Of a DNA stretch of 64,000 nt, positions 26,295-33,969 are shown piece by piece. The notes beneath the pieces are model-generated. The model saw only the letters and a program-made list of their open reading frames with translations. It was not told where the DNA came from and made no database searches. The first letter of the stretch is position 1, and each line of letters starts with the position of its first letter. The position numbers and the translations under genes are program-made. Source of the DNA: Pelomonas sp963422775 (GTDB lineage: Bacteria > Pseudomonadota > Gammaproteobacteria > Burkholderiales > Burkholderiaceae_C); NCBI GenBank assembly GCA_963422775.4, contig CAUJSJ030000169.1, positions 1 through 64,000 on the forward strand. Direction: 5' to 3'.

Positions 26295-26708
26295 TTACCC
26301 CTGGTTGGGCGACTTCATCGCGTCCAGTGCGGTGCGCACCGAGCCGTTGATGAAACGCAGCGTGGCTTCGTACTTCACCGAGTTGTCGGCAAAGCTGGCG
26401 CGTTCGCGGTCCATGTCCACGCCGTTGCTGTCCAGGCTGGTCTGAGACTGCAGCGCGTAGTCCTTGCCGCTTTCGCCGCGGGCGCCGGCCAGCGGCGCGA
26501 TGTGGCCGCGTTGCGTCGTCTGCAGCGCGCCGTTGGTGGCGACTTCGCCGGTGGCCTCTCGCAAGGCCTTGGCGAAATTGATGTCGCGCGCCTGGTAGCC
26601 CGGCGTGTCGGCGTTGGCGATGTTGCTGGCGAGCAGGCGCTGGCGCTCCGCCCGCAGCGTGAGCGCCTGGGTCTGGAAGTTCAGCGTGTCGGTGAGTCGG
26701 TTCAACAT
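26295..26708 (-). CDS. flgB: Flagellar proximal rod protein FlgB
   Basis: 137 aa from the ATG at 26708 (MLNRLTDTLNFQTQALTLRA), preceded by AAGAGG as ribosome site; the frame stays open upstream but without a better start. Family motif LLASNIANADTPGYQARDIN, and C-terminal FADNSVKYEATLRFINGSVR. First gene of the flgBCDEFGH transcript, divergent from flgA. Confidence 0.95.
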   Translation of the reverse strand: MLNRLTDTLNFQTQALTLRAERQRLLASNIANADTPGYQARDINFAKALREATGEVATNGALQTTQRGHIAPLAGARGESGKDYALQSQTSLDSNGVDMDRERASFADNSVKYEATLRFINGSVRTALDAMKSPNQG

Positions 26709-26830
26709 CTGGGGGCCTCTTTCGAGGTGGCTTTCGGCAGCAAGGGCCGGGATGGCTCTTGCGCAAATTGTCTGAACTACCCCCGAAAACATGAGCGGGA
26801 TTAGCAGGATCAAAGCCGCTCAATTCGGAC

Positions 26831-26856
26831 CTAGGGAAGGTCAGTCCCGTCCCTAG
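26831..26856. promoter_or_regulatory. Inverted repeat in the flgB-flgA divergent gap
   Basis: CTAGGGA-N12-TCCCTAG, 7-bp perfect arms, ending 11 bases before the flgA start codon. It could be a binding site that controls one or both flagellar transcripts or a leader hairpin that affects flgA translation. No clear sigma-28 or sigma-54 promoter was seen in the 158-bp gap. Confidence 0.35.
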
Positions 26857-26866
26857 AGTGGCGGCC

Positions 26867-27564
26867 ATGCTGCGTGCCACCCTGCTCCTTGTCTGCCTGC
26901 TCGCCGCCGGCGTGTGCGGGGGCCCCAGACCACGCTCGACCCGGCGTTGCTGGAGCGGGTGCGCGTGCTGGCCGAGACGGCTGCCCGCGCGGCCGCTCCG
27001 CCCAACACCCGCGTGGCCGTCGAGATCGGCGCGCTCGACGCCCGGCTGCGCCTGGCGCCCTGCCAGCAGGTCCAGCCCTATCTGCCGCCGGGCATGGCCG
27101 TCTGGGGCAGGAGCCGCATCGGCCTGCGCTGCACCGACGGCGTCGCGCGCTGGAACGTGACGCTGCCCGTGCGCGTTGCCGTCTTCGGCCGTGCCGTGGT
27201 GGCCAGCGGCCCGCTGCCGGCCGGCGTGAATTTGTCTCAAGACCTGCTGGCGATGGCCGATATCGACATTGCTTCCGAGGCCGGCGCCGTCTTCACCGAC
27301 CCGGCCCTGCTGATCGGGCGCACGCTCGCCCGGCCGCTGCAGGCCGCCGAGGCGGTGCGTGCGCCGGCGCTGAAGTCGCGGCAGTGGTTTGCGGCCGGCG
27401 AGACCGTGCAGGTGCTGGCCGTCGGCGTCGGCTTTTCCGTCGCTTCCGAAGCGCAGGCGCTCAGCGCCGGCATCGAAGGCCAGGAGGTTCGTGTGCGCTT
27501 CGAGAGTGGCCGCGTCGCCAGCGGCCGGGCCACCGGCGAACGCCGCGTGGAGCTTCTGCTGTGA
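26867..27564 (+). CDS. flgA: P-ring chaperone FlgA, frame broken after the signal peptide
   Basis: ATG at 26867 opens a Sec signal peptide (MLRATLLLVCLLAAGVC). The main body reads in a different frame from TTLDPALLERVRVLAE to the stop at 27564 (AFG-type SAF segment GVNLSQDLLAMADID, C-terminal EGQEVRVRFESGRVASGR). The two join if one base is added in the G5/C4 run at 26918-26926. A GTG at 26914 would give an intact frame of 216 aa but without a signal peptide, which a periplasmic chaperone needs. FlgA helps FlgI ring assembly. Followed by the flgM promoter. Confidence 0.85.
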
Positions 27565-27615
27565 GCAAAGCACCACGAATGGGGGAGTTGGCGGCAAAAA
27601 CCCGCCAGTTCTCCT

Positions 27616-27642
27616 TCAAGTTCCCGGGCCAGGGGCCGATAC
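27616..27642 (+). promoter_or_regulatory. Sigma-28 (FliA) promoter for flgM
   Basis: TCAAGTTC-N11-GCCGATAC, a near-perfect match to the FliA consensus (TAAAGTTT-N11-GCCGATAA; betaproteobacterial form TCAAGTT). It lies 60 bases before the flgM start codon and after the flgA stop. This is the known late-class control of the anti-sigma factor. Confidence 0.85.
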
Positions 27643-27702
27643 AGGAGGAAACTCCCCTGCAATGCCTGCCAGCGGGACCCGTCCCGCACCTTGGAGAAGC
27701 AC

Positions 27703-28038
27703 ATGAAGATCGGTAACAGCCCTGAAGGAAGCGCGAGCCCGCCCAAGGCTGACCGCGTCGACAAGACCGCGAGCAGCCGCAAATCCGAGACGGCGCAGCC
27801 CATCAAGGCACCGCCGCTTGCGCAAGCCCCCGCAGCCAGCGCCCAGGTCGACATTTCCAAAGCCGCGCAACTGGCCGCCAGCGCCGGTTCCGAGAACGAC
27901 AGCTTCGATGCCGCCAAGGTCGACCGCATCGCCAAGGCCATCAGTGAGGGCAAGTTCACGGTCAATGCCAGCGCCATCGCGGACAAGCTGGTCGCGAATG
28001 CGCAAGAATTGCTGAGCGCTCGCGCCAACAAGCACTAA
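27703..28038 (+). CDS. flgM: Anti-sigma-28 factor FlgM
   Basis: 111 aa from ATG at 27703 with GGAG seven bases ahead. The N-terminal half is unstructured and rich in Ala, Lys and Pro (MKIGNSPEGSASPP). The C-terminal half holds the sigma-binding helices (VDISKAAQLAASAG, AAKVDRIAKAISEGKFTVNA, SAIADKLVANAQELL). It keeps FliA inactive until the hook is complete and then is exported. Four bases before flgN. Confidence 0.93.
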   Translation: MKIGNSPEGSASPPKADRVDKTASSRKSETAQPIKAPPLAQAPAASAQVDISKAAQLAASAGSENDSFDAAKVDRIAKAISEGKFTVNASAIADKLVANAQELLSARANKH

Positions 28039-28042
28039 TCCC

Positions 28043-28435
28043 ATGACAGCCACCGCCTCGTCCACTCCGCTCGGCCCCGAACTCGAACAGCCCCTGCTGG
28101 CCGTCGAGGCCGCGCTGAACCAGCTCGGCGACGCGCTGGCCCGCCGCGACGCGGCGGCCATCGAGCAGCACGCGTCAGAGCTGCACCAGCATCTGGCCCG
28201 CGCCGTGCAGAGCTTCAGCGAAGCCGCCCGCACCGGCAGCGTGCCCAGCGCGCTGCGCAACCGCCTCGTGCGCGCCGGCGGCCTGCTTGCCGCCCAGCGT
28301 GAATCGCTGGCCCGTGGCAACGCCTCGCTGGACCGCGCGCTGGACGTGCTGATCCCGAGCGAACCCACCGGCCTGTACGGCGCCGGCGGCAAGGCCGAGC
28401 GGCGCACCACGGGTGGTGGCAGCTACCAGGCCTGA
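28043..28435 (+). CDS. flgN: FlgN-type export chaperone for FlgK/FlgL
   Basis: 130 aa, helical, starts MTATASSTPLGPELEQPLLA and continues with VEAALNQLGDALARRDAAAI. Sequence conservation in this family is low; the call rests on the helical profile, size and its place directly after flgM (4-bp gap), where flgN normally lies. The last 25 residues (GLYGAGGKAERRTTGGGSYQ) are Gly-rich and look disordered. A rho-independent terminator follows. Confidence 0.8.
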   Translation: MTATASSTPLGPELEQPLLAVEAALNQLGDALARRDAAAIEQHASELHQHLARAVQSFSEAARTGSVPSALRNRLVRAGGLLAAQRESLARGNASLDRALDVLIPSEPTGLYGAGGKAERRTTGGGSYQA

Positions 28436-28451
28436 TCGCCCATCCGAACGA

Positions 28452-28479
28452 ACAAAGCCACCCGAGAGGTGGCTTTTTT
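28452..28479 (+). terminator. Rho-independent terminator after flgN
   Basis: Stem AAGCCACC / GGTGGCTT with tetraloop CGAGA-like centre, then six T residues. It ends the flgA-flgM-flgN transcript. Confidence 0.9.
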
Positions 28480-28506
28480 GTGCCTGTTCGCCCGGCATGC
28501 GGCAAC

Positions 28507-28531
28507 AAAAAGGCGGCCCCGCAGGGCCGCC
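28507..28531 (-). terminator. Rho-independent terminator for the minus-strand gene at 28553
   Basis: On the minus strand GGCGGCCC and GGGCCGCC form an 8-bp stem with a 4-base loop followed by five T residues. It closes the convergent small exported-protein gene. Confidence 0.85.
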
Positions 28532-28552
28532 AGTCGTGGCGCGGTGCGCCGT

Positions 28553-28906
28553 TTACTTGGCGGCCAGCGCGGTGGCGCGGCGCGCGATGGGGGCGGGGAA
28601 GTCGCCCAGCTCGCGAGCGGCGTTCTCGCCATGATCGGCAGCCAGCGCGGCGGTCTGCTCGCCTTGCAGTTCCGTGGCCCTGACCGTCAGGATCGCTTGG
28701 CGCGGCAGCTTGGCCGTCACCACGGCAGCCGTCTTGGCGGTCGGCGTCGTCGCTTCGACACCCTTCTCGCCCTGGATGGCGGCCAGCTCACCGCTGTTGC
28801 GGGCGGCCACGAGGTCGGCAATGACGGCCTCGCGGGTGGTCTGGGCGGAGGCAGCGCCGGCAGCGATCAGCAGGGCGGCGGCGAAGACGGTGGACAGCTT
28901 GCTCAT
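28553..28906 (-). CDS. Small exported protein (DUF4148-like), unknown function
   Basis: 117 aa from the ATG at 28906 (MSKLSTVFAAALLIAAGAAS, signal peptide, cleavage after ASA), with GGAAG as ribosome site. The mature part starts QTTREAVIADLVAARNSGEL, the pattern of short Burkholderiales periplasmic proteins grouped as DUF4148, although the end (ALAADHGENAARELGDFPAP) is not typical. No function is known. It stands alone, with its own terminator at 28507 and about 240 bases of gene-free DNA upstream. Confidence 0.75.
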   Translation of the reverse strand: MSKLSTVFAAALLIAAGAASAQTTREAVIADLVAARNSGELAAIQGEKGVEATTPTAKTAAVVTAKLPRQAILTVRATELQGEQTAALAADHGENAARELGDFPAPIARRATALAAK

Positions 28907-29144
28907 GATGACTTCCTTCAAGTTCCGTGGCGGGTCGTTCCGCCGGGTTTGCTTGGGCATCGCGACCGCGGTGTCCATGGGCTGAACTCTAGGCAAGGCT
29001 TCTCAGTAGAAACACCAGGAGCAAGGCAATGGGGCGTTTGCATAACGCAAACAATGCAGGTCCATTCAACGTTGCTGTGTCGATAGAAGGCTCAATTGAA
29101 GGGTGCCCGGCCTTGGGTGCCGCACGGCGACCGGCTGCCTGATT

Positions 29145-29576
29145 TCAGCGGGTGGCTGCCTGACGCACCTTGTCCAGGTAGGCGTGCCCGTCCGGTGGCA
29201 GGCCGCTGCGCTGCGAGGCCCAGATCATTTCGCCCAGCGCCTCCATGGCCACGTGGTGGGCCTCGTGGCGGGAATTGCGTTTTGCCGCCAGCAGGTCCAC
29301 GGCCTGGCGGATGCCTGAGGGCTGGTCGATGGCGTGCTGCTCGGTGATCGTCAGGTGCATGGACAGGTGCAGGAAGGGGTTGGTGCGCCCTTCCTCCACG
29401 GTGTAGATCTTCTCCAGCGCGCCAACCTCGTCGGCGAGGTCGTCGTGGTACTCCGGGTGCTCGGCGATCCAGTCCGCGGCGATGGCCTCCATCGGGATCA
29501 GCGGCGCGCCATCTCGCCACTTGCGGTAGGTGGCGCAGAAGAAGCGCCGGACTTCGAGCTGGGACGGGGCGAACAT
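29145..29576 (-). CDS. DUF1841 family protein
   Basis: 143 aa, starts MFAPSQLEVRRFFCATYRKW. Conserved segments: PMEAIAADWIAEHPEYHDDL, EGRTNPFLHLSMHLTITEQ (metal-like His pair) and EAHHVAMEALGEMIWASQRS. The family is restricted to proteobacteria and has no known biochemical role. It follows the zinc-ribbon/PurA-like gene by 27 bases on the same strand, so the two may be one operon. Confidence 0.9.
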   Translation of the reverse strand: MFAPSQLEVRRFFCATYRKWRDGAPLIPMEAIAADWIAEHPEYHDDLADEVGALEKIYTVEEGRTNPFLHLSMHLTITEQHAIDQPSGIRQAVDLLAAKRNSRHEAHHVAMEALGEMIWASQRSGLPPDGHAYLDKVRQAATR

Positions 29577-29603
29577 GGCCGGGATTGTCGCCGCCGTGCG
29601 AAA

Positions 29604-30356
29604 TCACCCGGGCGGCAGGCCTATCCAGGTGACGTGCTCGTGCGTCGGGCCGTCCGAGCAAGCGGCCAGCCGAGCGCCCGTCACCTGCTGCAGTCGCTCC
29701 AGCAGGTCGTCGCGACCCAGCGTGCCGGGTTCGTAGACCGGCGTCACAGCCTTCAGCGTGTCTGCAGGCGGCGCGTCGACGGTGTTGCCGTCCGGCATGC
29801 GGTAGGCCGAGCACCAGCGCAGGCCTGTCGCGGCCCGCAGCGCGTCCAGGTGGCTGACGAGCAGGCCGTCCAGCGGTCCGCAGGCTTGGGCGGCATGGCG
29901 CAGCAGCACGCCGTCCGGGTGGCCACGGCGAAAGCGGCCTTGCCAGCCGTCGTCGACGTTGTGCGGCTCGGGCAGGCAGTCCAGGCCGGCGTCGAAGCTC
30001 GGCAACGGGCCGGCACCGTGTCGGGTCAGGTAGCTGCGCACGATGCCGTAGCGGCGCAGCGGTGAGCTCAGGCCCAGATTCGTCAACACCGCTTGCGCGG
30101 CGGCGGGCGTGACGCAGCTCCAGGTCGTGTGCGGGTGAAAGCCGTGGTCCTCGTCCAGCAGCACGCCCTGCGCGCCTTCGAAGACGACGGTGCCGGGCCG
30201 GCCCAGTCGCTCGGCGATGGCTTCAGGCGACCGGCCCGGGGTGTTGAGCGTGACGACCGCCTTGCAGTAGCTGCAGTCGACGGTGCGCCACAGCGCCTGG
30301 CGGGGCAGGCTGCCGCCGCATTGAGGGCAGCTGGGGCTGGCGTGCCCTGGCGTCAT
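29604..30356 (-). CDS. Zinc ribbon fused to C-terminal part of adenylosuccinate synthetase (PurA-like), no P-loop
   Basis: 250 aa. Residues about 10-32 form a zinc ribbon (CPQC ... CSYC, two CxxC pairs 13 residues apart). From about 53 on it follows PurA: VVFEGAQGVLLDEDHGFHPH, TTWS, IVRSYLTRHGAGPLPS, a GHPDGVLLRHA segment like PurA GWLDTVAVRRA, HLDAL, AYRMPDG, YEPG and ACSDGPTHEHV like STGPDRTET. The N-terminal GDEGKGK loop that binds GTP in PurA is not present, and there is no room for it upstream (the next gene ends 100 bp away). It is therefore unlikely to make adenylosuccinate. Function unknown. Confidence 0.8.
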   Translation of the reverse strand: MTPGHASPSCPQCGGSLPRQALWRTVDCSYCKAVVTLNTPGRSPEAIAERLGRPGTVVFEGAQGVLLDEDHGFHPHTTWSCVTPAAAQAVLTNLGLSSPLRRYGIVRSYLTRHGAGPLPSFDAGLDCLPEPHNVDDGWQGRFRRGHPDGVLLRHAAQACGPLDGLLVSHLDALRAATGLRWCSAYRMPDGNTVDAPPADTLKAVTPVYEPGTLGRDDLLERLQQVTGARLAACSDGPTHEHVTWIGLPPG

Positions 30357-30456
30357 GCGGGCCGAAGCCCGGCCGGTCGTGCGCGGGGAAAAGCGGGCGG
30401 GCAGACAGCGTGCATGGCCGCGATTGTGCGGCGCCCGCGCGCCTGCCCTCGGTGGT

Positions 30457-31398
30457 TCAGAGAGGGCGACGGCGCCGCTGCAGCGTGCCTACGGCCAGCA
30501 GCCCGACCGCCATCAGCGCCCAGCTGCCGGGTTCGGGCACGGGCGCGGCGGAGAAGTCGTAGCCGCTGGCGCCGGTGGTGTTGAGGCCAGCCACGGAGGG
30601 CAGCAGCTGGTAGCCCGCTGAGTGGCCGAAGTCGGCCCACGCCGTGCGTCCCAACTGGGCATAGTCGCTGACCGAGGCACCCACCGCCAGCATGCCGCTG
30701 ATGGAGATCGTGCGGCCGACGAATGTGTCCAGCTTGAGGCTGTACACGCCCGTGGCGTCGCGGCTGGCGTCCCAGCTCTTGTTGGCCTCGGCGAAGGTGG
30801 TCATGTCGCGCAGCCGCACTTCGGCCACGCCGTAGGCCGTCAGGAAGCCGCCCATCTCGAAGCTGGGGCTGGACAGCGCGCCGCTGATGCTGAAGTTCAC
30901 CGTGTAGCTCACCGGCGTGCCCACGGCCAGGCCGGCGCCGGTGACCGCGATGCTGTCGTAGAACCGGCCCTGCACGGTGGCGTCGGTGTAGCCCTGCACG
31001 ATGCGGTAGCCCAGGGCGTCGCAGCAATACGGGAAGCTGGCCGTTGCCGTCGCGCGCAGCAGGCCCATGCGGCCCTCGAAGTGGGCCGTCGCGGTGCCGC
31101 CGCCGAACGTGGCGCTGCTGTCCAGCGACTGCATCTGGCGTGAGCGCGGGTCGTCGATGAGGTCCAAGGCGGGCACGTGTTGCACGGCCCCCGACACGGG
31201 GTAGAAGGCGGTCGCATTCACGTTCATTGACGCGATGAGCTGGCTGTCGATGGCGGCAGCGGGCGGGCTGCAGGCCAGCAGCATGACTGCGCCGAGCCAG
31301 GCCCCCAGCGCACGCGCGGTGGTTCTGGGGGCGGCCCTGCCGGCAGGTCGGTTGAACAGGGGGACGGCTGCGGGCAGCAGCGCGGGGCGCAGGAACAT
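30457..31398 (-). CDS. PEP-CTERM sorted exported protein
   Basis: 313 aa from MFLRPALLP (ATG at 31398, ribosome site GGGAGAG). The N terminus has a signal-type hydrophobic stretch (ALGAWLGAVMLLACSPPAAA). The C terminus is a textbook PEP-CTERM anchor: VPEPGSWALMAVGLLAVGTL followed by QRRRR. Proteins with this tail are processed by exosortase EpsH and end up at the surface or in the extracellular polysaccharide; no exosortase gene lies in the window. The body is beta-rich with no known domain. It begins 89 bases downstream of the kinase gene. Confidence 0.9.
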   Translation of the reverse strand: MFLRPALLPAAVPLFNRPAGRAAPRTTARALGAWLGAVMLLACSPPAAAIDSQLIASMNVNATAFYPVSGAVQHVPALDLIDDPRSRQMQSLDSSATFGGGTATAHFEGRMGLLRATATASFPYCCDALGYRIVQGYTDATVQGRFYDSIAVTGAGLAVGTPVSYTVNFSISGALSSPSFEMGGFLTAYGVAEVRLRDMTTFAEANKSWDASRDATGVYSLKLDTFVGRTISISGMLAVGASVSDYAQLGRTAWADFGHSAGYQLLPSVAGLNTTGASGYDFSAAPVPEPGSWALMAVGLLAVGTLQRRRRPL

Positions 31399-31487
31399 GA
31401 ATCTCTCCCGAAGATGCGCGCCAAAAGTGGCGTCAACTGCACACACGCAATCCGGCACCGAATCCGGCCAGCGCGCCTGCCCCTGAT

Positions 31488-33413
31488 TCAGGGGACGGTT
31501 GTGCAGCCGCTCAAGCCGGTCAAGCCAGCCTCTGCGGCGAGCGCCTGGGCAGCAGGGGCATCCGCCTGGCAGCGGCGTGCGACAAGCGCCGCCAGCGCCT
31601 GCTTCACGAACGGTGCGCGCAGACCGACGCTGCCGCGCAGCAATTGCAATGCCTGGGCTTCGTCTGCGAGCGCGCTGGGCGCACCCAGGCTGGCGCGGTG
31701 CAGCAGCTGGCGTGCGTGGTCGCTGGCGATGTAGGGCTGGGCCTGGACGACGCGGGCCAGCGCCTGGTCGACTGCGGCAAGTGCGTCGGCCGGCCGGCCG
31801 TTGGCGGCCAGCAGCTCGCTCAGCGCCAGCCAGGTCGCGGCGTGGCCGCTGTCATCGGGGGAGTCGGCGGCGTAGCGGGCCAGGGCATCGCGCAGCAACT
31901 GTTCGCGTTCGGCAGGCGCGGCGCCCTCGCGCTCGCGCAGGTCGTGGCGGGCGAGCGTCCATTCGGCGCGCAGCAGGCCGCGCCCTGGCAACGCGGCATC
32001 CAGCTCGCCCAGCAGCGTGTGGGCGGCGGCCCGGTCGTCGCTGGCCAGCAGGGGCCAGATCAAGGCCATGCCGGCGCGCTGCGTGCGCTCGTCAGCGGCA
32101 CCCAACCGGGCCTTCAGCAGCCGGTAGCGCCGCTCACCGAGTTCGCGGCTGCGGCGGGCGTCGCCGAGGTAGTCGTGCAGCGTGGCGGTGAGGCGCAGCA
32201 GCTCGTCGGCGGTGTCGGGATCGGTGGGCAGCGTGGCCTCGATGCGCGCCGAGCGCTCGGCCAGCAGGCGGCGCAGCGCGGCCTCGGGCTGGGCGGCGTC
32301 GGGCGCGCGGCGGTCCAGCGTCTTGAAGAGATCCAGCAGGTAGGCGTTGGCGGCTGCGGCGCGGCGGGCCTCGCGGCGGGCGGTGTCGGCCTGCCACAGC
32401 GCGGCGGCCAGGCCCAACAGCAGCGCAGCCGCGCCCAGCAAGGGCCAGCGCTGGCGGCGCACGAAGCAGGCCAGGCGGTAGCCACGCGCGTGCGACAGGG
32501 CGCTGACGGGGCGGTGGTCCAGCAGGCAGTGGATGTCGGCAGCCAGGGCCTCGACGTCGGCGTGGCGGTCGGCCGGCTCTGCTGCCTGCGCGCGGGCGAT
32601 GACGGCGGCCAGCGCCCGGCTGCGTTCGGCCGTCGGCACCAGCGCGGCCAGCACACCGCCCAGGCCGTAGACGTCAGCGGCGACGGTCAGCGGCTCGCCG
32701 CGCTGTTGTTCGGGCGCTGCCAGGCCGGGCGTGAAGGCGCGCGGCCCGGCGGTGTGCAGCAGGCGGGCGATGCCGAAGTCCAGCAGCTTCACGCGGCCGT
32801 CGTCGCCGACGAGTATGTTGGCGGGCTTGAGGTCGGCATGCAGCACGAGGCGGGCGTGGGCGTGGCGCACGGCGTCCAGCACTTGCAGGAAGGCGATGAG
32901 GCGCGCGCGCAGCGGCCGGCCGGCGAGGGCCTCGGTGATGGGCCGGCCGGCCACCCATTCCAGCGCCAGCCAGGGCTGGCCGGCGTCGCTGCCGGCGTCG
33001 TACAGGCGCGCGATGTGCGGGTGCTCCAGGCCGATGAGCAGGGCGCGTTCATCCATCAGCCGCTCGCTGAGGCGCTGGCCGGGGCGGGGCAGCTTGAGCG
33101 CGACGCGACGGCCGCCCAGCGGCCCGTCGACCTGCTCGGCGCCCCAGACCTCGGCCATGCCGCCGGCACCAATGCGCTCGATGACGCGGTAGCTGCCGAT
33201 GCGTTGCCCCGGCGACGCGAGGGCGACCGCAGCAGCCAGCGCCGGCAGCTCAGCGTCGCTGTCGTGGGCGCGCAGCATCGCGCGCAGCGGCCCGGCGATG
33301 TCGTCGGGCTGGGCTGCCAGCCAGGCTTCACGCGTAGCCGTGGGCCGCTCCAGGGCCTCATCGAAGGCGGCGGACAGCCGCTGCCAGAGCGCCGGGTCGA
33401 TGGGCTCAGCCAT
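31488..33413 (-). CDS. Membrane Ser/Thr protein kinase (PknB-type) with C-terminal repeat domain
   Basis: 641 aa. The kinase domain (about 70-320) has the glycine loop IGAGGMAEVW, the Lys of VALKLP, the catalytic loop HADLKPANIL and DFGIARLL. The loop has Ala where most kinases have Arg (HAD for HRD). A single membrane helix (WPLLGAAALLLGLAAALW, about 325-345) is followed by about 290 helical residues that resemble TPR-like repeats, placed outside the cytoplasm. The start overlaps the ECF sigma gene by 8 bp. This pairing is known for the Sig-70_X6/ECF43 group. Confidence 0.9.
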   Translation of the reverse strand: MAEPIDPALWQRLSAAFDEALERPTATREAWLAAQPDDIAGPLRAMLRAHDSDAELPALAAAVALASPGQRIGSYRVIERIGAGGMAEVWGAEQVDGPLGGRRVALKLPRPGQRLSERLMDERALLIGLEHPHIARLYDAGSDAGQPWLALEWVAGRPITEALAGRPLRARLIAFLQVLDAVRHAHARLVLHADLKPANILVGDDGRVKLLDFGIARLLHTAGPRAFTPGLAAPEQQRGEPLTVAADVYGLGGVLAALVPTAERSRALAAVIARAQAAEPADRHADVEALAADIHCLLDHRPVSALSHARGYRLACFVRRQRWPLLGAAALLLGLAAALWQADTARREARRAAAANAYLLDLFKTLDRRAPDAAQPEAALRRLLAERSARIEATLPTDPDTADELLRLTATLHDYLGDARRSRELGERRYRLLKARLGAADERTQRAGMALIWPLLASDDRAAAHTLLGELDAALPGRGLLRAEWTLARHDLREREGAAPAEREQLLRDALARYAADSPDDSGHAATWLALSELLAANGRPADALAAVDQALARVVQAQPYIASDHARQLLHRASLGAPSALADEAQALQLLRGSVGLRAPFVKQALAALVARRCQADAPAAQALAAEAGLTGLSGCTTVP

Positions 33414-33969
33414 CCAGCTGAACCAGCAGGAAGGCCCGCGCCTTGGCCCAGTGGCGTCGCAGCGTGCGTTCGCTCAGGCCCAGCGCCTGGGCGGCTTCGG
33501 CCTCGGTGTAGCCGCCGAAGAAGCGCAGCTCCACGAGCTGGGCCAGCGCGGGCTCCAGTGCGGCCAGTACGTCCAGCGCCGCATCCAGCGCGAGCAGGCG
33601 CTGGTCGTCGGCGGGCGCGGCCATGTCGACGAGGGCGGTGTCCCAGCTCAGCGCCTGCCAGTCGCCGCCGTGGCGCCGGGCTCGGCGGTGGCGCAGGTGG
33701 TCGATGACGATGTGGCGCATGGCCTTGGCCGCCAACGCATAGAAGTGGCGGCGATCCGCCAGCGGTGCGGACGGCGCCTGGGCCAGGCGCAGGAAACCCT
33801 CGTGCAGCAGCTCCTCGGTGGCCAGGCTGGGTGCATGGGGGCCGCCGGAATCGCGCAGACGGGCGCGCGCGATGCGCTGCAGCTCGGGGTAGATCAGTGG
33901 CCATGCCGCTGCGGCCGCGGCGGCGTCGCCGTCGCGAGCCGCCTGCAGCAGCGTCGTCAGCTCGGTCAT
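33406..33969 (-). CDS. ECF-type RNA polymerase sigma factor, Sig-70_X6 (TIGR02999) family
   Basis: 187 aa from ATG at 33969 (MTELTTLLQAARDGDAAAAA). Region 2 is ATEELLHEGFLRLAQA, HFYALAAKAMRHIVIDHLRH; region 4 is LEPALAQLVELRFFGGYTEA and AQALGLSERTLRRHWAKARA. The family regularly neighbours Ser/Thr kinases and carries no classical anti-sigma factor; activity is thought to be controlled by the kinase. Its start overlaps the sirtuin stop by 4 bp and its stop overlaps the kinase start by 8 bp. Confidence 0.92.
   Translation of the reverse strand: MTELTTLLQAARDGDAAAAAAAWPLIYPELQRIARARLRDSGGPHAPSLATEELLHEGFLRLAQAPSAPLADRRHFYALAAKAMRHIVIDHLRHRRARRHGGDWQALSWDTALVDMAAPADDQRLLALDAALDVLAALEPALAQLVELRFFGGYTEAEAAQALGLSERTLRRHWAKARAFLLVQLDG

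Noticed and set aside
26709..26866. Sigma-54 promoter in front of flgB/flgA
   Set aside because: The only GG...GC pair (GGATGGCTCTTGC) has 9 rather than 10 bases between the elements.
26914..27564. flgA starting at GTG 26914 without frame break
   Set aside because: It would lack the signal peptide that is encoded in the other frame right upstream; a one-base loss in the G5/C4 run explains both.
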